In this document: in pieces, positions 37,882-45,750 of the stretch
Numbering within the stretch: position 1 is the first letter of the stretch
Layout: the number at the start of each line of letters is the position of its first letter
NCBI GenBank assembly: GCA_947624555.1
Contig: CANQKW010000009.1
Coordinates: forward strand, 1-53,909
Length of the DNA: 53,909 bases
DNA from: an uncultured Clostridia bacterium
Lineage (GTDB): Bacteria > Bacillota > Clostridia > Oscillospirales > Ruminococcaceae
Direction: 5' to 3'
Program-made: the position numbers and the translations under genes
The notes under the pieces: generated by a model
Databases searched by the model: none
Told to the model about the DNA's origin: nothing
Seen by the model: the letters and a program-made list of their open reading frames with translations, nothing else

Positions 37882-38661
37882 TTATCCCTGCTTGTTTTTC
37901 TTGTAAACAGCAAGAAGGCCCTTTAAAATAAGATTTTCGTCAAGAATGAAATCAGTCCTGCAAAGCGGCTTAATAACAGACGAAAAACCGCCCGTTGCAA
38001 CGACCGTGCATTTTTCGCCGATTTCACGCTCAAAGCTTTCTACCATTCCGTCTATCATAAAAGCGTTTCCGCAGAGCAATCCCGACCGCATACAATCGAC
38101 GGTATTTTTTCCGATAACGCTGCGGATAGGCTCTCCCGAAACCCCTATAAGCGGAAGAGCAGCCGTTCTCGTCGAAAGAGCCTCGGCGGAAATCTTAACG
38201 CCGGGAGCGATAATTCCCCCGATAAATGCGCCCGTTTTATCAACAGCAAGAATTTTCGTTGCAGTGCCCAAATCAATGATTATCACAGGCAGCGGATAAT
38301 TTTCCTTTGCTCCCACGGCGACAGCAGCCAAATCCGCTCCCAGAGAAGCAGGTTCGTCAATTTTGATGTTAAGTCCTGTTTTAAGCCCCGGTCCTACGGT
38401 AATTACCCGACAACCGCATATTTTCTCCACAGCGGGCTTTACCTGAACGGTAACAGGCGGCACGACCGAAGAAAGAACAGCGCCCTTTACGCTTTCGGGA
38501 GCGATATGATAAAGCCGCATAATATCGGCAAAAGCCACCGCATACTCATCTTCCATACGGTAATTGTTCGTGGAAATGCGAGACTCAAATACAAGCTTGT
38601 CGTTTTCGTCAAAACAGCCTATTGTAATGTTGGTATTGCCCACATCAACAGTTAAAATCAT
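37882..38661 (-). CDS. coaX: Type III pantothenate kinase
   Basis: 259 residues. MILTVDVGNTNITIGCFDEN is the ASKHA phosphate loop; VIIDLGTATKILAVDKTGAF, GGIIAPGVKIS and VVATGGFSSVI complete the CoaX family. It phosphorylates pantothenate, the first step to CoA, which also feeds the phosphopantetheinyl transferase in this window. The start at 38661 is set by AAAGGTGA and the conserved MILTVDVGN; the longer frame up to 38946 adds a hydrophobic stretch that is transcribed only beyond the promoter. Confidence 0.94.
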   Translation of the reverse strand: MILTVDVGNTNITIGCFDENDKLVFESRISTNNYRMEDEYAVAFADIMRLYHIAPESVKGAVLSSVVPPVTVQVKPAVEKICGCRVITVGPGLKTGLNIKIDEPASLGADLAAVAVGAKENYPLPVIIIDLGTATKILAVDKTGAFIGGIIAPGVKISAEALSTRTAALPLIGVSGEPIRSVIGKNTVDCMRSGLLCGNAFMIDGMVESFEREIGEKCTVVATGGFSSVIKPLCRTDFILDENLILKGLLAVYKKNKQG

Positions 38662-38695
38662 AATATTCACCTTTACATATTCATTCATCAAAGAC

Positions 38696-38724
38696 ATTGT
38701 ATCATAAATCGGTTCATATTTCAA
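38696..38724 (-). promoter_or_regulatory. Promoter of coaX
   Basis: On the minus strand, TTGAAA (38719-38724) and TACAAT (38696-38701) with a 17-bp spacer, 34 nt before the coaX start. Confidence 0.75.
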
Positions 38725-38820
38725 GTGCTGCTTTGTATAAATTTCAGGATAAATTTCAGGAAAGATTACTAAAAGTAGAAATAAAGCCGCAAAAAAAGAA
38801 GGAAATTTGCAAAAACCCAC

Positions 38821-38849
38821 TTGACAACAGCTTGTAAATAAGGTATAAT
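38821..38849 (+). promoter_or_regulatory. Consensus promoter of rpmH
   Basis: Perfect TTGACA (38821-38826) and TATAAT (38844-38849), 17-bp spacer. The leader has a small ATACT/AGTAT hairpin. Confidence 0.9.
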
Positions 38850-38924
38850 AATTTAATGTTGATAGCTTTGTAAGGGATAACTGTACCCATACTAAAGTAT
38901 AAATAAAAACGAGGAGGAAAAACC

Positions 38925-39059
38925 ATGAAAAGAACCTATCAGCCAAAAAAACTTCAGAGAAAGCATGAGCACGGCTTTATGAAGAGAATGGCAACCAAAA
39001 ATGGCAGAAAAGTGCTCGCTCGTCGCCGTGCAAAAGGCAGAAAAAGACTTAGCTACTGA
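38925..39059 (+). CDS. rpmH: Ribosomal protein L34
   Basis: 44 residues: [20 protein letters not shown] start and the [16 protein letters not shown] end are unmistakable L34. GAGGAGG lies 9 nt before the ATG. It heads the classic rpmH-rnpA-yidD-yidC-jag cluster. dnaA is not upstream, so this does not mark the replication origin as it does in Bacillus; I saw no DnaA-box cluster. Confidence 0.98.
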   Translation: MKRTYQPKKLQRKHEHGFMKRMATKNGRKVLARRRAKGRKRLSY

Positions 39060-39064
39060 TTGAG

Positions 39065-39427
39065 ATGTCCGAATACAAAAAACGGTACGTCGTAATCAAA
39101 AGCAACCGTGATTTCAGCTATTTGTTCAAAAAGGGCGAATCTGTTGTGACATACGGCTTTATATGTTATGTAAAGCCTCGCCGGGCGGGGAAAAACCGCC
39201 TTGGCATAGTCACGGGGAAAAAAGTAGGAAATGCGGTAAAACGCAACAGGGCAAGACGCATAATCAGAGAGGCGTTTCGGCTGACCGACCCGATAATTAA
39301 AGAAAAACTGACAGGACGATACGATTTTGTGTTCGTGGCAAGGTCAAAAACACCTTCGCTTAAAACGGGTCAGATAATGAGTTTGATTGAGAAGAGCGTT
39401 TTGCCGAAGATAATGAATTTGGGTTAA
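39065..39427 (+). CDS. rnpA: Ribonuclease P protein component
   Basis: 120 residues. NRDFSYLFKKGESVVTYGF, GIVTGKKVGNAVKRNRARRI and the RNR motif are the RNA-binding core of RnpA. It helps the RNase P RNA mature tRNA 5' ends. The ATG comes 5 nt after the rpmH stop, indicating coupling. Confidence 0.96.
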   Translation: MSEYKKRYVVIKSNRDFSYLFKKGESVVTYGFICYVKPRRAGKNRLGIVTGKKVGNAVKRNRARRIIREAFRLTDPIIKEKLTGRYDFVFVARSKTPSLKTGQIMSLIEKSVLPKIMNLG

Positions 39428-39745
39428 ATGAAGTATATTTTTTTGGGACTGATAAAGCTGTACCAACTTACACTTTCAAAAATTTTGCCGCCTTGCTGCC
39501 GCTTTTATCCAACCTGCTCCGAGTATGGAATGACTGCCGTTCGGAGGTTTGGTGCGGTCAAGGGCGGTTATTTGACGTTATGGAGAATTTTACGGTGTAA
39601 CCCTTATTGCAGCTGCGGCTACGACCCTGTGCCCGAAAAATTCTGTTTTCGTCCCGAAAAAAACACGGTTTTAAACCCGCAGTGGAACAGTTGGGAAGAG
39701 CTTTTGGCTGCGGAAAATGCCCGAAAAAGCAAAACAGGCGGCTGA
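39428..39745 (+). CDS. yidD: YidD-family membrane insertion factor
   Basis: 105 residues. [27 protein letters not shown] is the YidD signature, with the Cys-rich FYPTCSEYG core, and [20 protein letters not shown] completes it. It aids YidC-dependent insertion. The ATG directly abuts the rnpA stop. Confidence 0.95.
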   Translation: MKYIFLGLIKLYQLTLSKILPPCCRFYPTCSEYGMTAVRRFGAVKGGYLTLWRILRCNPYCSCGYDPVPEKFCFRPEKNTVLNPQWNSWEELLAAENARKSKTGG

Positions 39746-39793
39746 CGCTGTTTTCATTCTTTCCAAATCGGCAAAGAAAGGATATGAACAACC

Positions 39794-41320
39794 ATAGAAT
39801 TTATATACAGTATAATCGGCACACCACTGGGATATGTGCTTTATGCGATTTATAACCTGATATGCAAGAACATAGGAGTTGCAATAATACTCTTTACTCT
39901 TATCATAAAAGCGGCAATGCTGCCCATATATATCAAACAGCAGAAAACCACGGCAAAATCTGCCGTGTTTATGCCGAAGATAAGAGAAATACAGGAAAAA
40001 TACAAGAATAATCCCCAAAAACAGCAGGACGAGCTTGCTAAACTCCAGCAGCAGGGCTATAAGCCAACCGCAGGCTGTCTGCCTATGCTGCTTTCTTTCC
40101 TGATACTCTTCGGCGTCATTGACGTCGTTTATAAGCCGCTTACACACATCGTTCATACGGGCGGGGAGCAGGTTTCCGCTATTGTCGAGGAGTCTTACAA
40201 CATCTCGCTCACATCGGCTTTTGTGGACGAAATAAAGCTTAGTGCAGACGATGTTTCAAAGCTGGACGAGGCAGGTCAGAAGAAACATAACGAGATAGTG
40301 CGTGATGCCGGAAAAATTATCAATTACTATAACGAGCATTGCCTGACAGACGGAAAAACCGCCGCTGACATCTCCTCGTTCAATACGATGAACCGTGAAA
40401 ATGTCGATGTGATAAACACCGCAGTCAAGGCTATTATCAAGGACGAGTACGCAAAGGACGTAAATAATTCGGTCATCACAAACGCCGATATTTACAAATT
40501 GACCGACGACGAAAAGAAACAAATAGACGCTATGCAGGTCGTTGAGGACAAGAACAACTACCGTGCAGAACACGCTTTCGGCGACGCAACGGTTTCGATA
40601 TTCAATACGCTCCAGCTCCATTACGGCTATTATAAAGCCTCGGGCGTGGATACAGTTCCTTTTGTTGCCTCCGCCTCACTTCAGCGTGAGCTTTACTCCC
40701 TTGAATGTTACGGAACAGAGGCAAACGGCATAGCTTACAGCGAGCTGTACAGCGAAAGAGTTATAAACGACAACCTCCGCACACAGGTAACAGAGCTTTA
40801 CGATAATCTGAATTTCCTCGGAATTCCTCTCGGACAGGTCCCTATGGAACATATGGGATTTCCGATGATTCTTATTCCGATACTGTCCTTTGTTCTTTCG
40901 CTTGCCCAGACATTTATTTCCAACAGAAATATGTATATGAACAATCCCGACGCAGCAAAAAATATGGGCTGTATGAAGGTTATGATGTACATTATGCCTT
41001 TCTTCTCGCTGTGGATTGCTTTTACAGTACCCGCAGGAGCAGGTTTCTACTGGGCAGTAAACTATGTGTTCGGTATAGTGCAGACAATCGTTCTCAACAA
41101 GCTTTACAATCCGAATAAGCTTAAAGAACAGGCTCAGGCAGAATTTGACCTAAAAAACAAGGTCGTTACAGTAGAGGCTGTTAAGGAAAAGGTAATTGAT
41201 GAAAAAACAGGCGAGGTTCTCAGTCAGAAGGAGATAAACCGCCGTAAACTCGCTGAGGCAAGAAAAGCCGATGCTCTGAAATACGGCGAAGAGTATAAGG
41301 AAGATGACGACGACGAATAA
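39794..41320 (+). CDS. yidC: YidC/OxaA-type membrane protein insertase with long extracytoplasmic insert
   Basis: About 508 residues. IGVAIILFTLIIKAAMLPIYIK (first core helix, with a Lys where an Arg is common), CLPMLLSFLILFGVIDVVY, and the last helices PIFSFVLSLAQTF-like and MPFFSLWIAFTVPAGAGFYW define YidC. About 220 residues (40148-40810) lie between core helices 2 and 3, far more than usual. The first ATG/GTG/TTG in frame is GTG 39836, inside the conserved IGTPLGYVLYAIYNL; conserved coding continues upstream to ATA 39794, so the listed start is an inference. SD-like AAAGGAT is at 39777-39783. Confidence 0.9.
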   Translation: MEFIYSIIGTPLGYVLYAIYNLICKNIGVAIILFTLIIKAAMLPIYIKQQKTTAKSAVFMPKIREIQEKYKNNPQKQQDELAKLQQQGYKPTAGCLPMLLSFLILFGVIDVVYKPLTHIVHTGGEQVSAIVEESYNISLTSAFVDEIKLSADDVSKLDEAGQKKHNEIVRDAGKIINYYNEHCLTDGKTAADISSFNTMNRENVDVINTAVKAIIKDEYAKDVNNSVITNADIYKLTDDEKKQIDAMQVVEDKNNYRAEHAFGDATVSIFNTLQLHYGYYKASGVDTVPFVASASLQRELYSLECYGTEANGIAYSELYSERVINDNLRTQVTELYDNLNFLGIPLGQVPMEHMGFPMILIPILSFVLSLAQTFISNRNMYMNNPDAAKNMGCMKVMMYIMPFFSLWIAFTVPAGAGFYWAVNYVFGIVQTIVLNKLYNPNKLKEQAQAEFDLKNKVVTVEAVKEKVIDEKTGEVLSQKEINRRKLAEARKADALKYGEEYKEDDDDE

Positions 41321-41344
41321 TCTCGCCGTGAAAGGGGTTATAAA

Positions 41345-42322
41345 ATGGAAAAAGAATTCACTGCGAAAACCGTGGAAGAGGCGGAAGAGCTTGCCGCAAA
41401 AGAGTTTGGCGTCAGTGTAGATGAAATTGAGTTTGACATTCTGGAGCAGCCCAGAAAAACACTTTTCGGCGGTCTTAAAGGCGAGGCAAGGGTAAGAGCA
41501 AGCTATGAGCCTGCCGTTGAAGAGCCTAAAGTGCGTATTTATGAAGAAGAGGACGAGGACGAAGAGGAAACTGTCCGTGAAGACGAAACCGAAACAAAGG
41601 CAGAAACAGTTTCGGAAGATGATAAATCCCAGCTCCCCGAAGATTTTGACATAAACAAAAGCCTGAAGGTAAAGACAGCAATCGAATATCTGACCGCAGT
41701 TCTTAATGCGCTCGGTATCGAAAGCTTTACGATTACCCCCGAAAGACGCAGCGGAAACGTTGTGCTCAATATCACGGGCAAAAAGCTCGGCGTGGCTATC
41801 GGAAAAAGAGGAGAAACGCTTGACAGTCTGCAATACCTGACAATTCTCGCAAGCAACCGCACCGAAGAAAGCTATTGCAGAATCTCTCTTGACTGCAACG
41901 GATACCGTGACAAGCGCCGTGAAACGCTTGACGCTCTTGCAAGAAAGACCTCTGCAAAGGTCATCAAACAGGGCAGAAAAATCGCTCTTGAGCCGATGAA
42001 TCCTTATGAGCGCAGAATTATTCATAGCTGTGTCGCTGAAATCGAGGGCGTTTCCAGCCGTTCGACAGGCTCTGAACCTTTCAGAAAGGTCGTAATTTAC
42101 GCCGATAAGCCTAAGTTCGACAATAACCGCAGACGCAGCGGAAAAGGCGACGGTTCGGGCGCAAGAGGCTACCGCCGTTCCGAAGGATTTTCCACAAGCT
42201 TTGAGCGTGAATACAAGCGCAGCAATTACAGTCCCGACGAAAATGCAAATGCAGGCGAGTTCTCAAAGGAAGCGGTCGATACCGAAAAAAATGCCACGCT
42301 TTACGGAAAGATTGAACTTTAA
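41345..42322 (+). CDS. jag: Jag/KhpB RNA-binding protein
   Basis: 325 residues. The Jag N-terminal domain (MEKEFTAKTVEEAEELAAKE...GVSVDEIEFDILE) is followed by a very acidic linker (about 60-95), a KH domain (GKKLGVAIGKRGETLDSLQY) and an R3H domain (LEPMNPYERRIIHSCVAEI). The C-terminal 75 residues are a basic, Ser/Arg/Gly-rich tail. KhpB binds RNA with KhpA and affects cell elongation. AAAGGGG precedes the ATG. Confidence 0.94.
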   Translation: MEKEFTAKTVEEAEELAAKEFGVSVDEIEFDILEQPRKTLFGGLKGEARVRASYEPAVEEPKVRIYEEEDEDEEETVREDETETKAETVSEDDKSQLPEDFDINKSLKVKTAIEYLTAVLNALGIESFTITPERRSGNVVLNITGKKLGVAIGKRGETLDSLQYLTILASNRTEESYCRISLDCNGYRDKRRETLDALARKTSAKVIKQGRKIALEPMNPYERRIIHSCVAEIEGVSSRSTGSEPFRKVVIYADKPKFDNNRRRSGKGDGSGARGYRRSEGFSTSFEREYKRSNYSPDENANAGEFSKEAVDTEKNATLYGKIEL

Positions 42323-42328
42323 TCACAG

Positions 42329-42356
42329 AAAGCCGCTCGTTTCAGGGCGGCTTTTT
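42329..42356 (+). terminator. Terminator after jag
   Basis: An 8-bp stem (42329-42336 with 42347-42354) ends in a T-run. Confidence 0.88.
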
Positions 42357-42389
42357 CAGACAGGGAGCATAAGTAAAGGGTCAAAATAC

Positions 42390-42418
42390 TTGAAAAATGC
42401 GGTTTTATATGGTATAAT
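42390..42418 (+). promoter_or_regulatory. Promoter upstream of der
   Basis: TTGAAA (42390-42395) and TATAAT (42413-42418), 17-bp spacer. The -10 is the left arm of a hairpin repeat, so the 5' end of the transcript falls in that structure. Confidence 0.7.
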
Positions 42419-42573
42419 AAACGCAAAGCATTTATTATACATTTATGTCCACGCACATACGCAAATCGAAGATTTGCTCCGTGCGGTAATGGACAATTAT
42501 ACCATAAATTCTCCGAATTTATGGTATAATAAACGCAGAGCGTTTATTATACGTTTATTATAAATTTATGTCC
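42409..42573. repeat. Pair of hairpin-forming direct repeats in the der leader
   Basis: Copy 1 (42409-42450) and copy 2 (42521-42573) share GGTATAATAAACGCA and the TTTATTATAC...TTTATGTCC end. Each forms a hairpin (42413-42439 with one mismatch; 42525-42551 with a perfect 12-bp stem). Between them are a nested stem (42447-42494: GTCC/GGAC, CGCAC/GTGCG, GCAAATC/GATTTGC) and a perfect 11-bp hairpin (42501-42525). The whole gap from jag to der is taken up by such structures, and no gene is seen. Confidence 0.75.
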
Positions 42574-42626
42574 ATAATACTGCAAATACAGTTTAAGATT
42601 ATCTATTTTTTGGCTGAGGTGAAGGA

Positions 42627-43943
42627 ATGAGTTTGGTTGCGATAGTAGGACGTCCGAATGTCGGTAAGTCCACGCTTTTCAATAAACTTGTGGGAAAAAG
42701 ACTTTCCATAGTTGACGATACCCCCGGAGTTACCCGTGACAGAATTTACGGAAAATGCGAGTGGCTTGATCGGGAATTTACGCTTATTGATACAGGCGGA
42801 ATTGAGCCTAAGGCAGATGATGTCATTCTTGCACAGATGAGAGAGCAGGCGATGCTTGCAATTGACTCTGCGGACTGCATCATATTTGTAACAGATATGA
42901 CAACGGGAGTTACCGCAAACGATACCGACGTAGCTAATATGCTTATAAAAAGCGGAAAGCCTGTTGTTCTTGCGGTAAACAAAGACGATAATATCGGTGC
43001 GCCGCCGCCCGAATTTTACGAGTTTTATAATTTAGGTCTGGGCGACCCAATATCGGTTTCGGCTGTGCACGGTCACGGCACAGGTGATTTGCTGGAGGCT
43101 GTCTTTAAAAACCTTCCTCCCGATGAACCCGAAGATAATGACGAAAACACGATAAAAGTTGCCGTTATAGGAAAGCCGAATGTCGGAAAATCATCTCTTG
43201 TAAATTATCTCACGGGAGAAGAGCGCTCTATCGTTTCCGATATTGCAGGAACAACACGAGACGCAATAGACAGCGAAGTGATCCGAGGTGAGGATAAATA
43301 TATCTTTATCGACACCGCAGGAATGCGCAGAAAAGCAAAAGTCACCGAAAATATCGAGCATTTCAGCGTACTTCGCGCATTGATGGCAGTCGACAGGGCA
43401 GACGTCTGCGTGGTAATGATAGACGCTACCGTAGGCTTTACCGAACAGGACAGCAAAGTCGCAGGCTACGCTCACGATAAGGGAAAAGCCTGCGTTATTG
43501 CGATAAATAAATGGGACGCTGTTACCGAAAAAACCGACAAAACAATGTCGGAATTTACAAAAAAGCTGGAGAACGATTTCTCGTTTATGAGCTATGCGCC
43601 GTTTGTTTTCATTTCCGCAAAAACAGGGAGCCGTATAGACAAGATGTTCGAGCTTATAAAAATCGTTCACGAGCAGCACAACCGCCGTATTTCGACAGGC
43701 GTACTCAACGATATGCTGGGCTATGCCACTTCAAGGGTACAGCCGCCGTCCGACAAGGGCAAGCGTCTGAAAATCTACTATATGACGCAGCCGTCAAGCG
43801 CACCGCCCACATTCGTTATCTTCTGCAACTCAAAAGAGCTTTTCCATTACAGCTATCAGCGCTATCTTGAAAACCAGATACGGGAAACCTTCGGACTTGA
43901 TAAAACGCCGATAAAAATTCAAATTCGTGAGCGAGGAGAATAG
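42627..43943 (+). CDS. der: Ribosome assembly GTPase Der (EngA)
   Basis: 438 residues with two tandem G domains, unique to Der: GRPNVGKSTLFNKLVGK with DTPGVTRDR, and GKPNVGKSSLVNYLTGEERS with DIAGTTRDAID and NKWD. The C-terminal KH-like domain ends in KTPIKIQIRERGE. It acts in 50S assembly. GAGGTGAAGGA precedes the ATG. Its long structured leader is unusual. Confidence 0.97.
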   Translation: MSLVAIVGRPNVGKSTLFNKLVGKRLSIVDDTPGVTRDRIYGKCEWLDREFTLIDTGGIEPKADDVILAQMREQAMLAIDSADCIIFVTDMTTGVTANDTDVANMLIKSGKPVVLAVNKDDNIGAPPPEFYEFYNLGLGDPISVSAVHGHGTGDLLEAVFKNLPPDEPEDNDENTIKVAVIGKPNVGKSSLVNYLTGEERSIVSDIAGTTRDAIDSEVIRGEDKYIFIDTAGMRRKAKVTENIEHFSVLRALMAVDRADVCVVMIDATVGFTEQDSKVAGYAHDKGKACVIAINKWDAVTEKTDKTMSEFTKKLENDFSFMSYAPFVFISAKTGSRIDKMFELIKIVHEQHNRRISTGVLNDMLGYATSRVQPPSDKGKRLKIYYMTQPSSAPPTFVIFCNSKELFHYSYQRYLENQIRETFGLDKTPIKIQIRERGE

Positions 43944-43944
43944 T

Positions 43945-44490
43945 TTGAAAAAAATAATAAGCGATTTTCGCATTTTTGCTCTTAAAAAGAACGCAGTAAA
44001 ACTTATCGTTCTGCTGCTGACAGCCGCAGCGGACGCAGGACTTTGGTTTTTTCTGTCAGTGAATGCCTCGGAGGAAACAGTAAATACCCTCCTCAGTATA
44101 CAATGGCTTTTTGTAAGCGTGTTGACTGTTTGCGGAGTGTTGTTCGTGTATACGGCAGTTACACAGATTATAATTGACCCGAACCGTCTTAAAGGACACC
44201 TTGAAAATCTCTCGTCAGATGACAGAGAACAACTTGTTTCGGACTATAATTCAGCAGGAAATCCCGAAAACGGACGCTTTTTCCTGTCGAAGTTTATGCT
44301 GTATTTTACTTACGGCGGCGGAATAATGCGTTACTCAATAATCGACAGAATCTCAGTTTTCCCGAAAGGCTTGTGGGTCGAGTCGGTAAGCCGTTCGGTT
44401 TTGCTGAAAACAAGTCCGAAAGAGGATAAATCCGAACTTATGAATAAACTTATCGAACGGACAAATAAAGAAAGAGCTCAAGATGAATAA
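43945..44490 (+). CDS. Two-helix membrane protein, paralogue 1
   Basis: 181 residues from TTG 43945, one base after the der stop, with GAGGAG 6 nt upstream. Two membrane helices (about 16-37 and 50-72), then a cytoplasmic domain with FFLSKFMLYFTYGGGIMRYS and ISVFPKGLWVE. The layout and the LYF...YSxIDRISVFPKG stretch resemble the next protein, so the pair probably arose by duplication. I do not recognise a family; the soluble part resembles small PH-like/YcxB-type domains. Function unknown. Confidence 0.7.
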   Translation: MKKIISDFRIFALKKNAVKLIVLLLTAAADAGLWFFLSVNASEETVNTLLSIQWLFVSVLTVCGVLFVYTAVTQIIIDPNRLKGHLENLSSDDREQLVSDYNSAGNPENGRFFLSKFMLYFTYGGGIMRYSIIDRISVFPKGLWVESVSRSVLLKTSPKEDKSELMNKLIERTNKERAQDE

Positions 44491-45028
44491 TATTTCACAG
44501 GAATATTACAAACAGTATAGAATTTCAACGGTTTTTCTGCTGATATGGGCGGCTTTGATTTCATTTGTGCTGTTTTTTGTCACGGGAAAAAATGACGATT
44601 TACTTGTTTTTAAATCGGTCGCAAGCGGAATTTTCGTTTTATATGCGGTAGTGATTACGGTAATCACGCTAATTCAGCCTTTTATTTTCAAGAAAAGAGT
44701 GCAAAAGCTCCCCGGAAATGAAATGAATGAGATACAAGGCGAAAAATTCACGAAAATCGGCAAACGTCGGTTCTATGAGAATTTCGTTTTGTATTTTTAC
44801 GGCAGAAAAATACATTTGGTAAAGTTTTCAGAGATAAAAAGCCTTGAACCGAAAGGAAACAAAATAAGGCTTGTTCTCCAAAACGGCAAAAAAGCCGCAC
44901 TTACCGTCGAGCCTGAAGAAAATTCAGCAATGCTTGCGGCGGCTCTTAAAAGCAAAAATCCCGAAATTTCCGTCATTATCAACGGAAAAGTCATTGAAAA
45001 AAACGATACAAAGGGAGAAACAAAATGA
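44483..45028 (+). CDS. Two-helix membrane protein, paralogue 2
   Basis: 181 residues, overlapping the previous gene by 8 nt. Two membrane helices (about 13-33 and 44-68), then RFYENFVLYFYGRKIHLVKFSEIKSL-like and KIRLVLQNGKKAAL, a beta-rich YcxB/PH-like pattern. It has the same length as the preceding protein and the same order of parts. It overlaps plsY by ATGA, so it is translationally linked to phospholipid synthesis genes. Function unknown. Confidence 0.7.
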   Translation: MNNISQEYYKQYRISTVFLLIWAALISFVLFFVTGKNDDLLVFKSVASGIFVLYAVVITVITLIQPFIFKKRVQKLPGNEMNEIQGEKFTKIGKRRFYENFVLYFYGRKIHLVKFSEIKSLEPKGNKIRLVLQNGKKAALTVEPEENSAMLAAALKSKNPEISVIINGKVIEKNDTKGETK

Positions 45029-45687
45029 TTTGGATTTGTTATGCTGTTATGATACTGGTGCCGTATCTTTTGGGCGGCATAAATACCTCGATAATAGTTA
45101 CAAAAATCGTTACGGGCAAGGATATACGGACAATGGGAAGTCACAATGCGGGACTTACAAACACTCTTCGCTCCGTAGGAAAAAAAGCGGCGCTTATCGT
45201 GCTTATCGGCGATGCGTCAAAAGCGTCGGTTGCCGTACTTCTGGTAAGAATAACGTTTTTGTACATAGGCGGTATCGACACGATAAATCCTGCTCTCGGT
45301 ATGAGCTGGGTAGAGTTTTTTGCAATATTTATGGCGATAGTGGGACATTGTTTTCCCGTGTATTACGGCTTTAAGGGCGGCAAGGGCGTGCTTGCGGCTA
45401 TCTCGGCGATTTTCGTCTGCGACTGGCGTTTCGGTCTGATTTTAATAGGTGTTTTTGCAGCCGTTGTCGGCGTGACACGTTATGTTTCTCTGGGCAGCTG
45501 TATTTGCTCGGCAATATTTTTCATAATAGTTTTCTGCTTTGATTTCTTTGTAGACCAAGATGCTGCGTTCATCATAAATACAATTCTCGGTGCATTCAGC
45601 GGCGGACTTATCATTTTCAGGCACAGAGAAAATATCAAGCGACTTGTTAATCACTGCGAGAAAAAACTGGGAGAAAAAGCAAAATAA
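45025..45687 (+). CDS. plsY: Acyl-phosphate:glycerol-3-phosphate acyltransferase
   Basis: 220 residues, multi-helix membrane protein. LGGINTSIIVTKIVTGKDIR, MGSHNAGLTNTLRSVGKKAA and VGHCFPVYYGFKGGKGVL are the three PlsY motifs. It makes lysophosphatidate from glycerol-3-P, the product of the downstream gpsA. It has a 4-nt overlap with the preceding gene. Confidence 0.95.
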   Translation: MIWICYAVMILVPYLLGGINTSIIVTKIVTGKDIRTMGSHNAGLTNTLRSVGKKAALIVLIGDASKASVAVLLVRITFLYIGGIDTINPALGMSWVEFFAIFMAIVGHCFPVYYGFKGGKGVLAAISAIFVCDWRFGLILIGVFAAVVGVTRYVSLGSCICSAIFFIIVFCFDFFVDQDAAFIINTILGAFSGGLIIFRHRENIKRLVNHCEKKLGEKAK

Positions 45688-45750
45688 ATCCCCAAAAACA
45701 AAGGTCAATGCCGCAAATGCGTGCTGACCTGAAAATTTACGGAGGGTGTT

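Noticed and set aside
39607-39855. 82-residue frame overlapping yidD and the yidC start
   Set aside because: Out of frame with both; its last 23 codons come from the ATG at 39784 and are relevant only to the yidC start problem.
41150-42025. 291-residue minus-strand reading frame over the end of yidC and jag
   Set aside because: It is antisense to two well-recognised genes, rich in Phe/Cys/Leu without domain motifs, and has no ribosome site; it mirrors the coding strand.
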